Assembly: GCA_027492585.1 (NCBI GenBank)
Contig: JAPUEK010000084.1
Span: 1 to 44,760, forward strand
Length of the DNA: 44,760 bases
Source of the DNA: Paracoccaceae bacterium
GTDB taxonomy: Bacteria > Pseudomonadota > Alphaproteobacteria > Rhodobacterales > Rhodobacteraceae
Direction of reading: 5' to 3'
Below, in pieces: positions 8,769 to 17,406 of the stretch. How positions within the stretch are numbered: the stretch's first letter is position 1; the number at the start of each line of letters is the position of its first letter. The notes under the pieces are model-generated. The model did not search any database, had not been told where the DNA came from, and saw only the letters and a list, made by a program, of their open reading frames with translations. Both the position numbers and the translations under genes were made by a program.

Positions 8769-9617
8769 TCAGCGCTGGCTGCGCGCCTCCAGCCAGCGGT
8801 CCCAATCGGCGCGCGATCCGGCAAAGGCGTTCATATCCACCTGCCCCGCGATGCCCGGCACCCGTCCCGTGGAGGAATATTGCCAGAAGCGCCAGTGCTG
8901 GCCGGGGTAGCGGTCCGAGGGATGGGCCGCGACGGAGCGCAGCCAGAATTCCGCCCCGCCCAGCTGCCAGAGCGCATTGTCCTCGAAGAAATCGACGGTG
9001 GTGTAAAGGATCGGCGCCGTGCCGTAATGGCGGGTCAGAAGGCGGATGCCATCCGCCGCCTCGGCGCGGATCACCTCCGGGCTGCGGCGGATGCGGCAGG
9101 TGGGGGAGGTCGGCGTCCATTCCATGTCGAGCACCGGCGGCAAGGCGCCGGGGCTGCGCGGCACATGGGCGATATACCAGCGGACCTGCTCTTCCACCGG
9201 GCGGCAATGGTAGTAGAACAGATAGGCGCCGCGCCGCACCCCGGCCTGTCCGGCGCCGCGCCAGTGGCTGTCGAACATCGGGTCGAGGAGGTCGCCGCCC
9301 TCCACCGCCTTGATGAAGGCGAAATTGACGCCGCCGGCCCGCGCTTCCCGCCAGTCCACGCTGGTCTGAAAGCGCGAAAGATCAATGCCATGCACCGGAT
9401 AGCGGCGGGTCTGCCCGGTGATGGCAGGATGGGGATCGTCATCGTCGAAGCGCGCCGGTGTGACGTGATTTGCAACCGCGCTCGGGGAGGTCTGGGAGGC
9501 GTGACGCTCCCCGCCTCGGCCTCCGCAGGCGGCGAGCAGCAGGGCAAGGCCGAAAAGCGCGGCGCGGGGCAGGGTGCGGGAAAGGGCGGCGGAACGGGGA
9601 ATGGCGGCATGGGTCAT
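8769..9617 (-). CDS. GH25 family lysozyme, lipoprotein
   Basis: A 282-residue muramidase-type glycoside hydrolase expected to cut the MurNAc-GlcNAc bond of peptidoglycan from the cell envelope. The N-terminus is a lipoprotein signal: hydrophobic LFGLALLLAACGG with the lipobox cysteine at 31. The GH25 barrel starts at HGIDLSRFQ (Asp79), and the catalytic pair lies in LDMEW (Asp164, Glu166); the QVDMNAF segment near the end is also typical. Residues 35-70 are a low-complexity linker. It stands alone with the same strand as its neighbours, so a role in envelope remodelling rather than phage lysis is more likely; no holin or phage gene is near. Confidence 0.88.
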   Translation of the reverse strand: MTHAAIPRSAALSRTLPRAALFGLALLLAACGGRGGERHASQTSPSAVANHVTPARFDDDDPHPAITGQTRRYPVHGIDLSRFQTSVDWREARAGGVNFAFIKAVEGGDLLDPMFDSHWRGAGQAGVRRGAYLFYYHCRPVEEQVRWYIAHVPRSPGALPPVLDMEWTPTSPTCRIRRSPEVIRAEAADGIRLLTRHYGTAPILYTTVDFFEDNALWQLGGAEFWLRSVAAHPSDRYPGQHWRFWQYSSTGRVPGIAGQVDMNAFAGSRADWDRWLEARSQR

Positions 9618-9958
9618 GCCCCAGTGTCACCCATGCCGCGGTTCCTGTCACGGGGGCAGGAGCGGCGGCAGGCGGAAAGTCCCGCTGCCGCCGCTGCCAT
9701 AGGTAGGGGCGGATGTTCTTCAGGACCCGTGGTCATACGGACGAAAGGGTATCGACATAGGGCGAGTGCGGTCGTCCTGCGGCGGGCGCCGGAGGGGCTT
9801 TGCGCCCCTCCGGACCTCCCCGCAGGATATTTATGGCAAGATGAAAGGGGAGGGTGCAGGGGCCGCGGCCTGCGGCAGGCGTGTCGATGTGCCACGGGCG
9901 GGACAAGGCACAGGCTCTTCTGTGTAGCCTGCCCCGCCGGTTCTCGGGCAAGCTTCCC
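9618..9958. other. Intergenic stretch
   Basis: The 340 bases between the lysozyme start and the AhpD-like gene's stop hold repeat copy C (9789-9848). I find no convincing gene or RNA in the rest. Confidence 0.5.
9789..9848 (+). repeat. Intergenic hairpin repeat, copy C
   Basis: Stem CCGGAGGGG (9789-9797) and CCCCTCCGG (9805-9813) with loop CTTTGCG. The loop differs from copy A at both ends (C for T, G for A), while the stem pairs are unchanged. The tail ACCTCCCCGCAGGATATTTA, then TGGCAAGATGAAAGG, runs to 9848. It is the most complete copy in the window. Confidence 0.8.
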
Positions 9959-10297
9959 TCAGGCCGCGGCCATCTCGTCCCAGGCGGCAAGCGCATGGGC
10001 GGCGTACATCAGCGCCGGTCCCCCGCCCATCTGCACGCACATGGCGAGAACCGAGCCCAGCTCCTCCCGGCTGGCTCCGGCCTTGATCAGCGCCTCCACA
10101 TGCAGGTTCACGCAAGGCTCGCAGCGCTGCGTCACCGCGATCGCAAGCGCCACATATTCGCGCTCTTTCTTCGACAGGCTGCCATCGGCCATGGCCCCTG
10201 CCGACAGCGCACCAAAGCCCTTGGCGGTTTCGGGGTTGAGCCTGTGCAGCGCGCGCAACTCGGTGCGGATTTCGGCGGTCTTGGCGATATAGCTCAT
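9959..10297 (-). CDS. AhpD-like/carboxymuconolactone decarboxylase-family protein
   Basis: A 112-residue protein of the AhpD/CMD fold. The redox signature is complete: Glu in KKEREYVALAIA (about 46), CEPC (Cys59, Cys62) and His66 (VNLH). Such proteins act as thiol-dependent peroxidase partners or reductases, often in oxidative or nitrosative defence. Two adjacent ATG codons exist (10300 and 10297); the second is better spaced from AAGGAG. An exact FNR-type palindrome lies about 50 bp upstream, suggesting control by oxygen or nitric oxide. It is separated by about 75 bp from the gene upstream of it on the same strand. Confidence 0.85.
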   Translation of the reverse strand: MSYIAKTAEIRTELRALHRLNPETAKGFGALSAGAMADGSLSKKEREYVALAIAVTQRCEPCVNLHVEALIKAGASREELGSVLAMCVQMGGGPALMYAAHALAAWDEMAAA

Positions 10298-10348
10298 CAT
10301 CTTCTCCTTTGGATGAGGAGGAGATGGGGCCTCGCACGGGGCGCCGCC

Positions 10349-10362
10349 TTGATCCGGATCAA
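10349..10362. promoter_or_regulatory. FNR/FnrL-type binding site
   Basis: TTGATCCGGATCAA is a perfect 14-bp palindrome and an exact match to the TTGAT-N4-ATCAA consensus of FNR-family regulators (FnrL in Rhodobacterales). Its centre lies about 56 bp before the start codon of the AhpD-like gene on the minus strand, so it could activate or repress that gene. I do not see a clear -10 element. Confidence 0.65.
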
Positions 10363-10388
10363 ACGAATTCCATTTTATGAATTCGTTT
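10361..10388. repeat. Inverted repeat at the methyltransferase 3' end
   Basis: AAACGAATTC (10361-10370) and GAATTCGTTT (10379-10388) are perfect 10-bp arms around CATTTTAT. The right arm and loop cover the last codons and stop of the DUF938 gene. Read on the minus strand it could act as a weak terminator for the gene pair upstream, or as an operator; it abuts the FNR-type site. Confidence 0.55.
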
Positions 10389-11013
10389 TGGTGCCGATCA
10401 CCAGAAGATTGTTGGCGGGCATGTCCCGGCGGCGCGGGCTCAGGCCCGCTGCCCGCATCCAGCCTTCCACCTCCGCGACATCCTTGTAGCCGATGGCAGG
10501 GTCCTGCGCGCGCAGGCTGGCGTCGAAGGCCGCATCGCCTTCGGAGGTCGCAAGCCCCTCCCGCAGGAAGGGGCCGTAAAGGAAGAGCCGGCCCTCGGGC
10601 GCCAGCACGCGGGCCGCTTCGGACAGAACCACCTGTGCCGCGGTTTCGGATATGAGATGGAGGAGGTTGATGATCACCGCCGCCTCCTGCGCGGGAAAGT
10701 CCCGATGCCAGCCGGGGCGGGCGGCATCCAGCACCACCGGCGGCAGGGCGCCCTCCGTCCCCGCCGTCCAGGCGGCGATGGAGGCGAGATTCGCCGGGTC
10801 GAGATCGGTCGGCTGCCAGATCAGCCCCGGCAGCGCCGCCGTGATCCGCGCCGCGTGATAGCCGGAGCCCGAGGCGATCTCCAGCACCCGGCCGTGCAAC
10901 CCCTCGGCCCGAAGCGCCTCCAGGATCGGGCCGGCGTTGCGCTCTGCCGAAGGGGGCAGGCGGCGGCCATCCGGCCCTGTGGCAGTCCCGCTGTCGGGCA
11001 GGCGCAGGCTCAT
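10375..11013 (-). CDS. DUF938 family SAM-dependent methyltransferase-like protein
   Basis: A 212-residue cytosolic protein. The N-terminus has the family hallmark SAERNAGPILEAL, followed by the SAM-binding motif VLEIASGSGYHAARIT and the acidic PTDLD at the end of the second strand; VLAPEGRLFLYGPF is the usual post-motif segment. DUF938 proteins have a class I methyltransferase fold, but no substrate is known to me. Its start overlaps the stop of the flavoenzyme gene (ATGA), so the two are co-translated and may share a metabolite. The stop lies in an AT-rich inverted repeat. Confidence 0.82.
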   Translation of the reverse strand: MSLRLPDSGTATGPDGRRLPPSAERNAGPILEALRAEGLHGRVLEIASGSGYHAARITAALPGLIWQPTDLDPANLASIAAWTAGTEGALPPVVLDAARPGWHRDFPAQEAAVIINLLHLISETAAQVVLSEAARVLAPEGRLFLYGPFLREGLATSEGDAAFDASLRAQDPAIGYKDVAEVEGWMRAAGLSPRRRDMPANNLLVIGTKTNS

Positions 11014-12086
11014 CCGAAGCGGGCGGGGGAGAGGACCGCGACCAGATCCGCAGGGGCCTCCGTCGCCCGCCCGGCCAGAAGATCGGCGGCAAGCCGACTT
11101 GCGGCGGGAGAGGACTGGAAGCCATAGCCGCCCTGACCCGCCAGCCAGAAGAAGGACGGCTCCCTGAGGTCGCGCCCGATCACCAGCACCCGGTCGGGGG
11201 CAAAGGTCCGCAGCCCGGCCCAGTTGGCGATGAGACGGGTGACCGGCTCCGTCACCATCTCCTCATAGCGGGCAAGCCCCTCGGCCAGCACCATGTCGTC
11301 GGCCCAGGCGTCGTGCGGGTCCATCGGATGCTCCTCCGCCGGAGAGACGAGCAGCGCCCCGGCATCGGGCTTGGCATACCAGGTCTCCCCCACCCCGAAG
11401 AGCATCGGCCAGCCGGAGACATCATGCCCCCCCGGCGCCGGGATGCGCGCCATGGAACGGCGGTTCGGCTGCAACCCGACGGGCCGGACCCCGGCGAGGG
11501 CGGCAACCTGATCGGCCCAGGCCCCGGCGGCATTGACGATCGTGGCGGCGGTGAAGGTGCCGGCGCCGCTTTCCACCCGCCAGCCCGCACCCTCGCGGAT
11601 GATGGCGCTGACGCGGGCCGAGGTCAGGATCTGCGCGCCATGGGCCTTCGCCTCACGCGCGAAGCCTTGGAGCAGCAGGTCGGTGTCGATGTCCCAGGCG
11701 TGCATGGCCATGGCGGCATGGGCCACCACGGCGGGATCGAGGACCGGGACGAGCGCCAAGGCCTCTTCAACCGGGATCGGGTTCAGCGCCATCTTCGCCG
11801 CATCCTCGGCGATCCCCGCCGCCTCCTCGGCCTTGCCGAGGATCATCATGCCGCGCGGCGACAGCAGCCCCGGCGTCCCCCGGAAGAAATCCCCCGAGGC
11901 GAGCGACAGTTCCACCACCGGGGCAAGGCCGTAATGCGGCTCATACAGGGCGGCAGAGCGGCCTGACGCGTGATGGGCGAGGTTCGTCTCCGCCTCAAGC
12001 AGGATCACCCGGCCAAGGGGGGCGATCCGCGCCGCCGCCGAAACGCCGGCAATGCCGCCGCCGATGATCAGGAAATCCGCATCCAT
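11010..12086 (-). CDS. FAD-dependent oxidoreductase, D-amino-acid-oxidase (DadA-like) family
   Basis: A 358-residue flavoprotein of the DAO superfamily. The dinucleotide-binding motif IIGGGIAGVSAA (7-18) is at the N-terminus, followed by LLEAETNLAHHASGRSAA, the usual FAD ribose/pyrophosphate segment. The C-terminal GQGGYGFQSSPAASRLAADLL is the second FAD-contact region seen in glycine/D-amino acid oxidases. The likely reaction is oxidation of a secondary or D-amine, with oxygen or a quinone as acceptor; the substrate cannot be read. The start at 12086 has GGGAGG upstream. It is translationally coupled to the DUF938 gene. Confidence 0.82.
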   Translation of the reverse strand: MDADFLIIGGGIAGVSAAARIAPLGRVILLEAETNLAHHASGRSAALYEPHYGLAPVVELSLASGDFFRGTPGLLSPRGMMILGKAEEAAGIAEDAAKMALNPIPVEEALALVPVLDPAVVAHAAMAMHAWDIDTDLLLQGFAREAKAHGAQILTSARVSAIIREGAGWRVESGAGTFTAATIVNAAGAWADQVAALAGVRPVGLQPNRRSMARIPAPGGHDVSGWPMLFGVGETWYAKPDAGALLVSPAEEHPMDPHDAWADDMVLAEGLARYEEMVTEPVTRLIANWAGLRTFAPDRVLVIGRDLREPSFFWLAGQGGYGFQSSPAASRLAADLLAGRATEAPADLVAVLSPARFG

Positions 12087-12227
12087 ACCCGCCTCCCGCT
12101 TTTGGCGGACTATCGGCGGGCGGCGCGGGGGATGCAACGGGGAACGGGTGGGAAACGGGGCTTGCGGGACCGCGACGCCTCCTCCAGGCTTGCCCCGTCC
12201 GGGATCGGATGGATTCAGGAGGACGGG

Positions 12228-12611
12228 ATGGATCTCAACCAGATCACGCTTTCCGTGCGCGATTTCGACGAGGGACTGCGGTTTTACACCACCCTCGGGC
12301 TGAAGCAGATCGTCCACAATGCCGAGGGTCGCTATGCCCGGTTCGAATTGCCTTCCGGTTCGACGACGCTCCCGCTTTGCGAAGAGGCGGGTGCGGCGGG
12401 GTCAGCGGTGCTGTATTTCGAGGTGGAGGACGTGGACCGCAGCCATGCCGAGCTGATCGCGGCGGGGATCGTCTTCGACAGCCCGCCGCAGGAGGAAAGC
12501 TGGCGCTGGCGGGAGGCGCGGTTCCGTGATCCGAGCGGCAACAGGCTGTGCCTTTACCATGCGGGTCCCGACAGGAGGTTCCCGCCGTGGCGGCTGACAG
12601 GTGCGGGCTGA
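12228..12611 (+). CDS. VOC (glyoxalase/bleomycin-resistance) superfamily protein
   Basis: A 127-residue protein with one vicinal-oxygen-chelate domain: LNQITLSVRDFDEGLRFYTTLGLK at the start and FRDPSGNRLCLYHAG at the end, the canonical beta-alpha-beta pair. The early His of metal-dependent glyoxalases is replaced (QITLSV), so a non-enzymatic or different binding role is possible. The start at 12228 follows CAGGAGG. The stop codon falls inside a 15-bp tandem repeat, so the C-terminus may have been altered by repeat change. Confidence 0.82.
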   Translation: MDLNQITLSVRDFDEGLRFYTTLGLKQIVHNAEGRYARFELPSGSTTLPLCEEAGAAGSAVLYFEVEDVDRSHAELIAAGIVFDSPPQEESWRWREARFRDPSGNRLCLYHAGPDRRFPPWRLTGAG

Positions 12612-12649
12612 GCGGGCGCAGGCTGAGCGGGCGCAGGCTGGGCGGGTCA
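12606..12649 (+). repeat. Short tandem repeat, 15-bp unit
   Basis: Two exact copies of GGCTGAGCGGGCGCA (12606-12620, 12621-12635) are followed by a degenerate 14-base copy (12636-12649). The first copy contains the TGA stop of the VOC gene. Confidence 0.75.
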
Positions 12650-12973
12650 GGCGGCTGACGGCGGACAGAGTGCGAGGGCAGGCCAGAAGGCCAGTGCCGC
12701 CGGGCGATATCAGGCTTTGCCGCAGGGGGCGGGCGCAACCGGATGGCCCGGCTCCACACCCGCCGCAATCTGCGGCCGGCCCCTTGCCCCGTGGATCAGG
12801 CAGAGGCGCAAGTCGCCTGAGTTAAACGTATATTCCGCACCTTCGGGTTTGCATCCTCCGGCAAGGGGGCAGGGTCGGCCATGATCCTGCGCGATAGCTG
12901 GATGCGCGTTTCATTATTATCTATCGGGGCGGTTTCCTGCGAACAAATTGGCCAGAAACGACAGGAACCGAAG
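12650..12973. other. Intergenic leader of the catabolic operon
   Basis: No gene is supported here. The stretch has locally AT-richer patches (GTTAAACGTATATTCCG near 12820 and TTTCATTATTATCTATC near 12908) that could hold the promoter of the operon starting at 12974, but no confident -35/-10 pair can be named. An in-frame ATG at 12881 would add 31 non-conserved residues to the acyl-CoA dehydrogenase. Confidence 0.4.
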
Positions 12974-14151
12974 ATGGCCGATTTCTCACCGACCGCCGAC
13001 TATGTCGAAATCCGCCAGGGTGTTGCCAATGTCTGCGCGGCCTTTCCCGGCAGCGACTGGCGTGATCTGGACAGCCGCCGGGCCTATCCTGCGGAATTTG
13101 TCGCGGCGCTGATCCGTGCGGGCTGGCTTGGGGCGATGATCCCGGAAGACTATGGCGGGTCGGGGCTCAGCCTGACGGCGGCTGCGGTCATTCTTGAGGA
13201 AATCCACCATCAGGGCTGCAATGCCGCCGCCTGCCACGCGCAGATGCATACGATGGGAACCGTGCTGCGCCACGGCAGCGCGGAGCAGAAGCGCCGCTAT
13301 CTGCCGGGCATCGCCGATGGTTCGCTTCGGCTTCAGGCCTTCGGGGTGACCGAGCCGACCAGCGGCACCGATACCCTTGCGCTGAAGACGACCGCGCGGC
13401 GCGAGGGCGGGGAACGGGTGATCAACGGCCAGAAGATCTGGATCAGCCGCGCCGAACATTCCGATCTTATGGTCCTGCTGGCGCGGACCACTGCGCGGGA
13501 ACAGGCCGTGTCGCGCACGGACGGGTTGTCCGTCTTTCTGGTCGATATGCGCGTCAAGATCGGCAAGGGCATCGAGCTGCGGCCGATCCGCACCATGATG
13601 AACCATGCCACGACGGAGATCTTCTTCGACGACCTGCGGCTCCCCGCCGATGCGTTGGTGGGCGAAGAGGGCAAGGGCTTCCGCTACATCCTGTCGGGAT
13701 GAATTCCGAACGCATCCTGATCGCGGCGGAATGTATCGGCGATGCCAAGTGGTTCCTCGGGAAAGGCGCCGATTACGCGAAGGATCGCGTGGTCTCGGGG
13801 CGCTGATCGGGCGCAATCAGGGGTGCAGTTTCCCTTGGCCCGCGCCTATGCACATATGATCGCGGCCGAGGCGATCGTCTACCGCGCTGCGGCCATGTAT
13901 GACGCAGGCCAGAATCCGGGGTGGAGGCGAACACCGCCAAGATGCTTGCCGCCGATGCGGGCTGGGAGGCGGCGGAGGCCTGCCTTCAGACCCACGGCGG
14001 TTTCGGCTTTGCCGAAGAATACGATGTCGAGCGCAAGTTCCGCGAGGCGCGGCTCTATCAGGTTGCACCGATCTCGACCAACCTCATCCTGTGCTACATC
14101 GCCGAACAGGTGCTGGGCTTGCCGAAATCCTACGGCGCGGGGGTGCCGTGA
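12974..14151 (+). pseudogene. Acyl-CoA dehydrogenase, frameshifted
   Basis: The conceptual product is a full-length (~390 aa) FAD-dependent acyl-CoA dehydrogenase. The N-terminal domain has GAMIPEDYGGSG, the middle domain AFGVTEPTSGTDT and NGQKIWIS, and the C-terminal domain LQTHGGFGFAEEYDVER and QVAPISTNLILCYIAEQVLGLPKSYG. The frame must change four times (near 13697, 13800, 13818 and 13917), each equivalent to a one-base deletion; the third fits a missing G in CAGGGGTGCAG. As written, translation stops after about 240 residues, before the C-terminal catalytic domain. The start follows AGGAACCGAAG. The reconstructed stop overlaps the next gene's ATG (TGATG), so gene order is intact even though the frame is not. 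Confidence 0.85.
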
Positions 14152-15412
14152 TGGTCCTGGCGCGCCTGCTGGATCTTGGCGCGATGCCGCCGGAGACCCT
14201 TCCGCAAGAGGCGCTGCGGATGGCACGGCTGTCCTTCTTCGACTGGATGGTCTGCGGTCTGACCGGGCGGGATCAGCCCGTCGCCCGCATCCTGCGGGAG
14301 CAGGTGATCGGGGAACAGGCCGCCCCGCAGGCCAGCCTCTTTGGCGGAGGGGCGACGGCGGCGTGGGGCGGGGCTCTCGTCAATGGCGCCCCAAGCCATG
14401 CGCTGGACTACGACGACACCCATTTCGCCCATATCGGCCACCCTTCGGTTGCGGTCTTTCCCGCTGCGCTGGCGGTGGCGGAATGGCGCGATCTGTCCGC
14501 CCTCGTGTGATCGAGGCCTATGCGCTGGGGGCGGAGGCCTCGATCCGGCTGGGCATCGCGCTCGGGGCGGGACATTACGGGCGGGGGTTTCATCAGACCG
14601 CCACGGCGGGAGCCTTCGGCGCCACCCTGGCGGCGGGTCATCTGCTGGGACTGGACCGCGACGGTCTGCGCCGGGTGCTGGGCCTTTGCGCCACCCGCGC
14701 CTCGGGGCCGAAGTCGCAGTTCGGCACGATGGGCAAAGCCTATAACGCCGGTATCGCGGCCTCCAACGGGGTGGAATGTGCGCTTCTGGCCCTGCGCGGC
14801 ATGTCGGCGCCCGATGACGGGATCGGGGGACCGCAGGGCTTTCTGCCGACCCATGCCGATGCGGCGAGCCAGACCGAAGCTTTCTCCGTGCCGCCGGAGC
14901 AGGCGTTCCTGCTGGTGGAGACGCGCCATAAGCTGCACGCTTGCTGTCACGGCACACATGCGATGATAGAGGCGCTGCGGACGCTTTGCCGCCATCCGGG
15001 ACTTGCCCCCGACGAGATCGCCGAAATACGCCTGAGGACGGTGGCCCGCTGGCTGGCTGTCGTGGTGATAAGCGGGCGCGATACCGCTGCCGAGCACAGC
15101 TTTGCCGGTGCGCTGGTCATGGACGCCGGCCTCGCCCGGCTGGCGGCTTGCGTCTCCGTGCAGGGCGATCCGGGCCTGACCGATATGCAGGCGCAGGGCG
15201 TGCTGCGTCTGGCCAGTGGCCGGGAGCTGCCCTTCAGCCATGATCTCGCGGCCGCGCTGCCGCATGAGGCGCTTGGCGCGGCGCTGCTGGGGAAGGCGCG
15301 GGCGCTGCTGGGACCCCTCGCTGATACCCTCTGGCAGGACGTGCAGGGGCTGGGGAGCCTCTCGGCACGGGTGCTGGGGCGCAGGCTTTCGGCAGCGGGA
15401 GAGGCAGCATGA
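14151..15412 (+). pseudogene. MmgE/PrpD family protein, frameshifted
   Basis: The family includes 2-methylcitrate dehydratase PrpD, cis-aconitate decarboxylase and related hydro-lyases. Family features are ARLSFFDWMVCGLTGRD, GAPSHALDYDDTHFAHIGHPS (the conserved D-D-T-H region), GRGFHQTATAGAFGATLAAG, GPKSQFGTMGKAYNAGIAA and THAMIEAL. The first frame stops at 14510 after residue 119; the rest continues one frame lower from about 14505 (VIEAYALGAEASIRLG), a one-base deletion. The stretch after ARWLAV (about 15050-15150) fits the family poorly and may hide further paired indels. Length is about 420 residues, slightly short. ATGA links it to the CoA-transferase. Confidence 0.82.
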
Positions 15413-16546
15413 CGACCGGGGAGCGGGATCTTCAGGGGTGCTCGCCGTGGCGCTGGAACAGGCGGTTGCAGCGCCGCTGGCGACGGTGCGGCTGGCGGAT
15501 GCCGGAGCGCGGGTGATCAAGATCGAGCGGCCGGAAGGCGATTTCGCGCGGGGCTATGACCGGCTTGTCCATGGTGAAAGCGCCTGTTTCGTCTGGATCA
15601 ATCGCGGCAAGGAATCGATCTGCCTCGATCTCCGGCGGGCTTCCGATCTTGCCCTGCTTCGGCGCATGGCCGCACAGGCCGACGTTTTCATCCAGAACCT
15701 CGCCCCCGGCGCGGCCGAGCGGCTGGGGCTGGGGCCGGAGCGGCTCTGCGCGGACAATCCGCGGCTGATCCATGTGGGGATTTCCGGCTACGGCCCGGAT
15801 GGTCCTTACCGGGACCAGAAGGCCTATGACATGCTGATCCAGGGCGAGAGCGGCCTGCTGTCGGTCAAGGGAACGCCCGAAGGGGCTGCGCGCGTGGGGA
15901 TCTCCGTCTGCGACATCGCGGCGGGTGAGACGGCCTTTCCGCCATACTGCAATCGCTGATCGCCCGGACGCGCGCGGGGCAGGGCCGTGCCGTTGATGTA
16001 TCGCTGTTTCATACCATGGCCGACTGGATGAACGTCCCCTATCTGCAATCCGCCTATGGCGGAGCCGCACCTGCGCGCATGAGGTTGGCCCATCCCTCCA
16101 TCGCCCCCTATGGCGCCTTTGCCTGTGCCGACGGGCGGCAGGTGCGCCTGTCGGTGCAGAGTGACCGCGAATGGATTCTACTGGCCGGGGCGGTGCTGGG
16201 CCGGCCCGAGCTCGGCACGGACCCGCGCTTTGCGTCGAACGTGGCGCGGGTGGCGCATCGGGCGGAGCTTGATGGGCTGATTGCCCCGGTGGTCGCCACC
16301 ATGGACCGGGAAACGGCGATGGCGCGACTGGGCGGGGCGGGGATCGCCTGTGGCAGGATGTCGGGGCTGGAGGATCTGCAAACCCATCCGCATGCCCACC
16401 GCATCCGCGTCGACAGCCCCACCGGCCCTGTGGAGATGATGGGGCGCGGCGTCAGCTTTGCCGGAGGCGGCATCGGCTACGGTCCGGTGCCGGCGCTTGG
16501 CGAACATGGCGCGGCGCTGCGGCAGGAATTCGGAGCATCGCCATGA
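15409..16546 (+). pseudogene. Family III (CaiB/BaiF) CoA-transferase, frameshifted
   Basis: The enzyme class moves CoA between carboxylic acids. Conserved family segments are APLATVRLADAGARVIKIERP, the GDFARGYD...ESACFVWINRGKESICLDL region, ADVFIQNLAPGAAERLGLG (with the Asp/Asn of the family), and GYGPDGPYRDQKAYDMLIQ. Two frame changes are needed: near 15434, where CAGGGGTGCTC probably lacks one G, and near 15938, where CGGCCTTTCCGCC should read with one more T. Both are one-base deletions. The C-terminal part (16016-16546) reads normally to HGAALRQEFGASP. It overlaps MmgE/PrpD and the next gene by ATGA at each end. Confidence 0.85.
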
Positions 16547-17395
16547 CGCGGCATCCGGATTGGCAAAGCCTGCTTTTCGTGCTGGCCGGGCAGGAACGTT
16601 TGCTGGCGTCGGCGCTGCGGCTGCGGCCCGATGCGGTGATCCTCGATCTGGAGGATGCCATACCCCCGGAGGCCCGCCCGGCTGCGCGCGCAGCCCTTTC
16701 GGCTTCGCAGCGGCACCTGCGCGACGCCGGGATCGGCTGTGCGGTCCGGGTGAATGGTTCGCTGGGCGATATGGTGGCGGATGCCGCAGCGCTTGAGCTG
16801 GGCTCTGTCGATGCCTTGGTCGTTCCGAAATGCGACGATCCGCGCCCGCTGGAGAATATGGCAGAGCTGACGGGCGGCAGCGTGCCGCTGATCGCGCTGA
16901 TCGAAAGCCCTGCCGGGCTGCGCCGCATCCACAGGATCGCCGCTGTCCCGCAGCTCGCCGGGCTGATGCTGGGCAGCGAGGATTTCTCCGCCAGCCTCGG
17001 CATCGACCCGGACGGCGGCCTGCTTCATCCGGCCACCATCCTTGCCCTGGCGGCGGCCGAGCGGGGCCTGATGGCGGTGGGCTTTCCCGGCTCCATCGCC
17101 AATTTCCGCGATCTTGGCCTCTATGCACGCCAGATTGCCAAGGGTCGGGCATTGGGCATGACCGCCGTTGCCGCGATCCATCCGTTTCAGCTGCCGGTGA
17201 TCGCCGCCGCCTTCGCCCCCCCGCCATGCCGAGATCCTGTGGGCGCAGAAGATCCTCGCCCGCGCCGGACAGATGCGGGCCGCCGGTCAGGGGGTTGCAG
17301 CCGAAGCCGGCCAGATGATCGACGCCCCTGTGATCGCCCGCGCGCAGCGCCTTCTTGCGCGCCGCACCCCACGGCAGCCCAGCCCCGCGCCCTGA
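16543..17395 (+). pseudogene. HpcH/HpaI (CitE-like) CoA-ester lyase, frameshifted near the 3' end
   Basis: A citrate-lyase-beta/malyl-CoA-lyase-like TIM-barrel protein: LLFVLAGQERLLASALRLRPDAVILDLEDAIPPEARPAAR at the N-terminus, VPKCDDPRPLE, LIALIESPAGLRRIHRIA (metal-site Glu) and LMLGSEDFSASLGI. Such enzymes cleave beta-hydroxyacyl-CoAs such as malyl-, methylmalyl- or citramalyl-CoA. After PVIAAAFAP a run of seven C (17215-17222) shifts the frame by +1; a six-C run restores RHAEILWAQKILARAGQM and a natural stop at 17393-17395, giving about 283 residues. Without correction the frame fuses into the next gene. It is the only clear insertion among the operon's indels. Confidence 0.82.
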
Positions 17396-17406
17396 AGGAG
17401 AATCCG

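Noticed and set aside
8769-9617. Phage endolysin
   Set aside because: The GH25 protein has a lipoprotein signal and no holin, spanin or other phage gene nearby.
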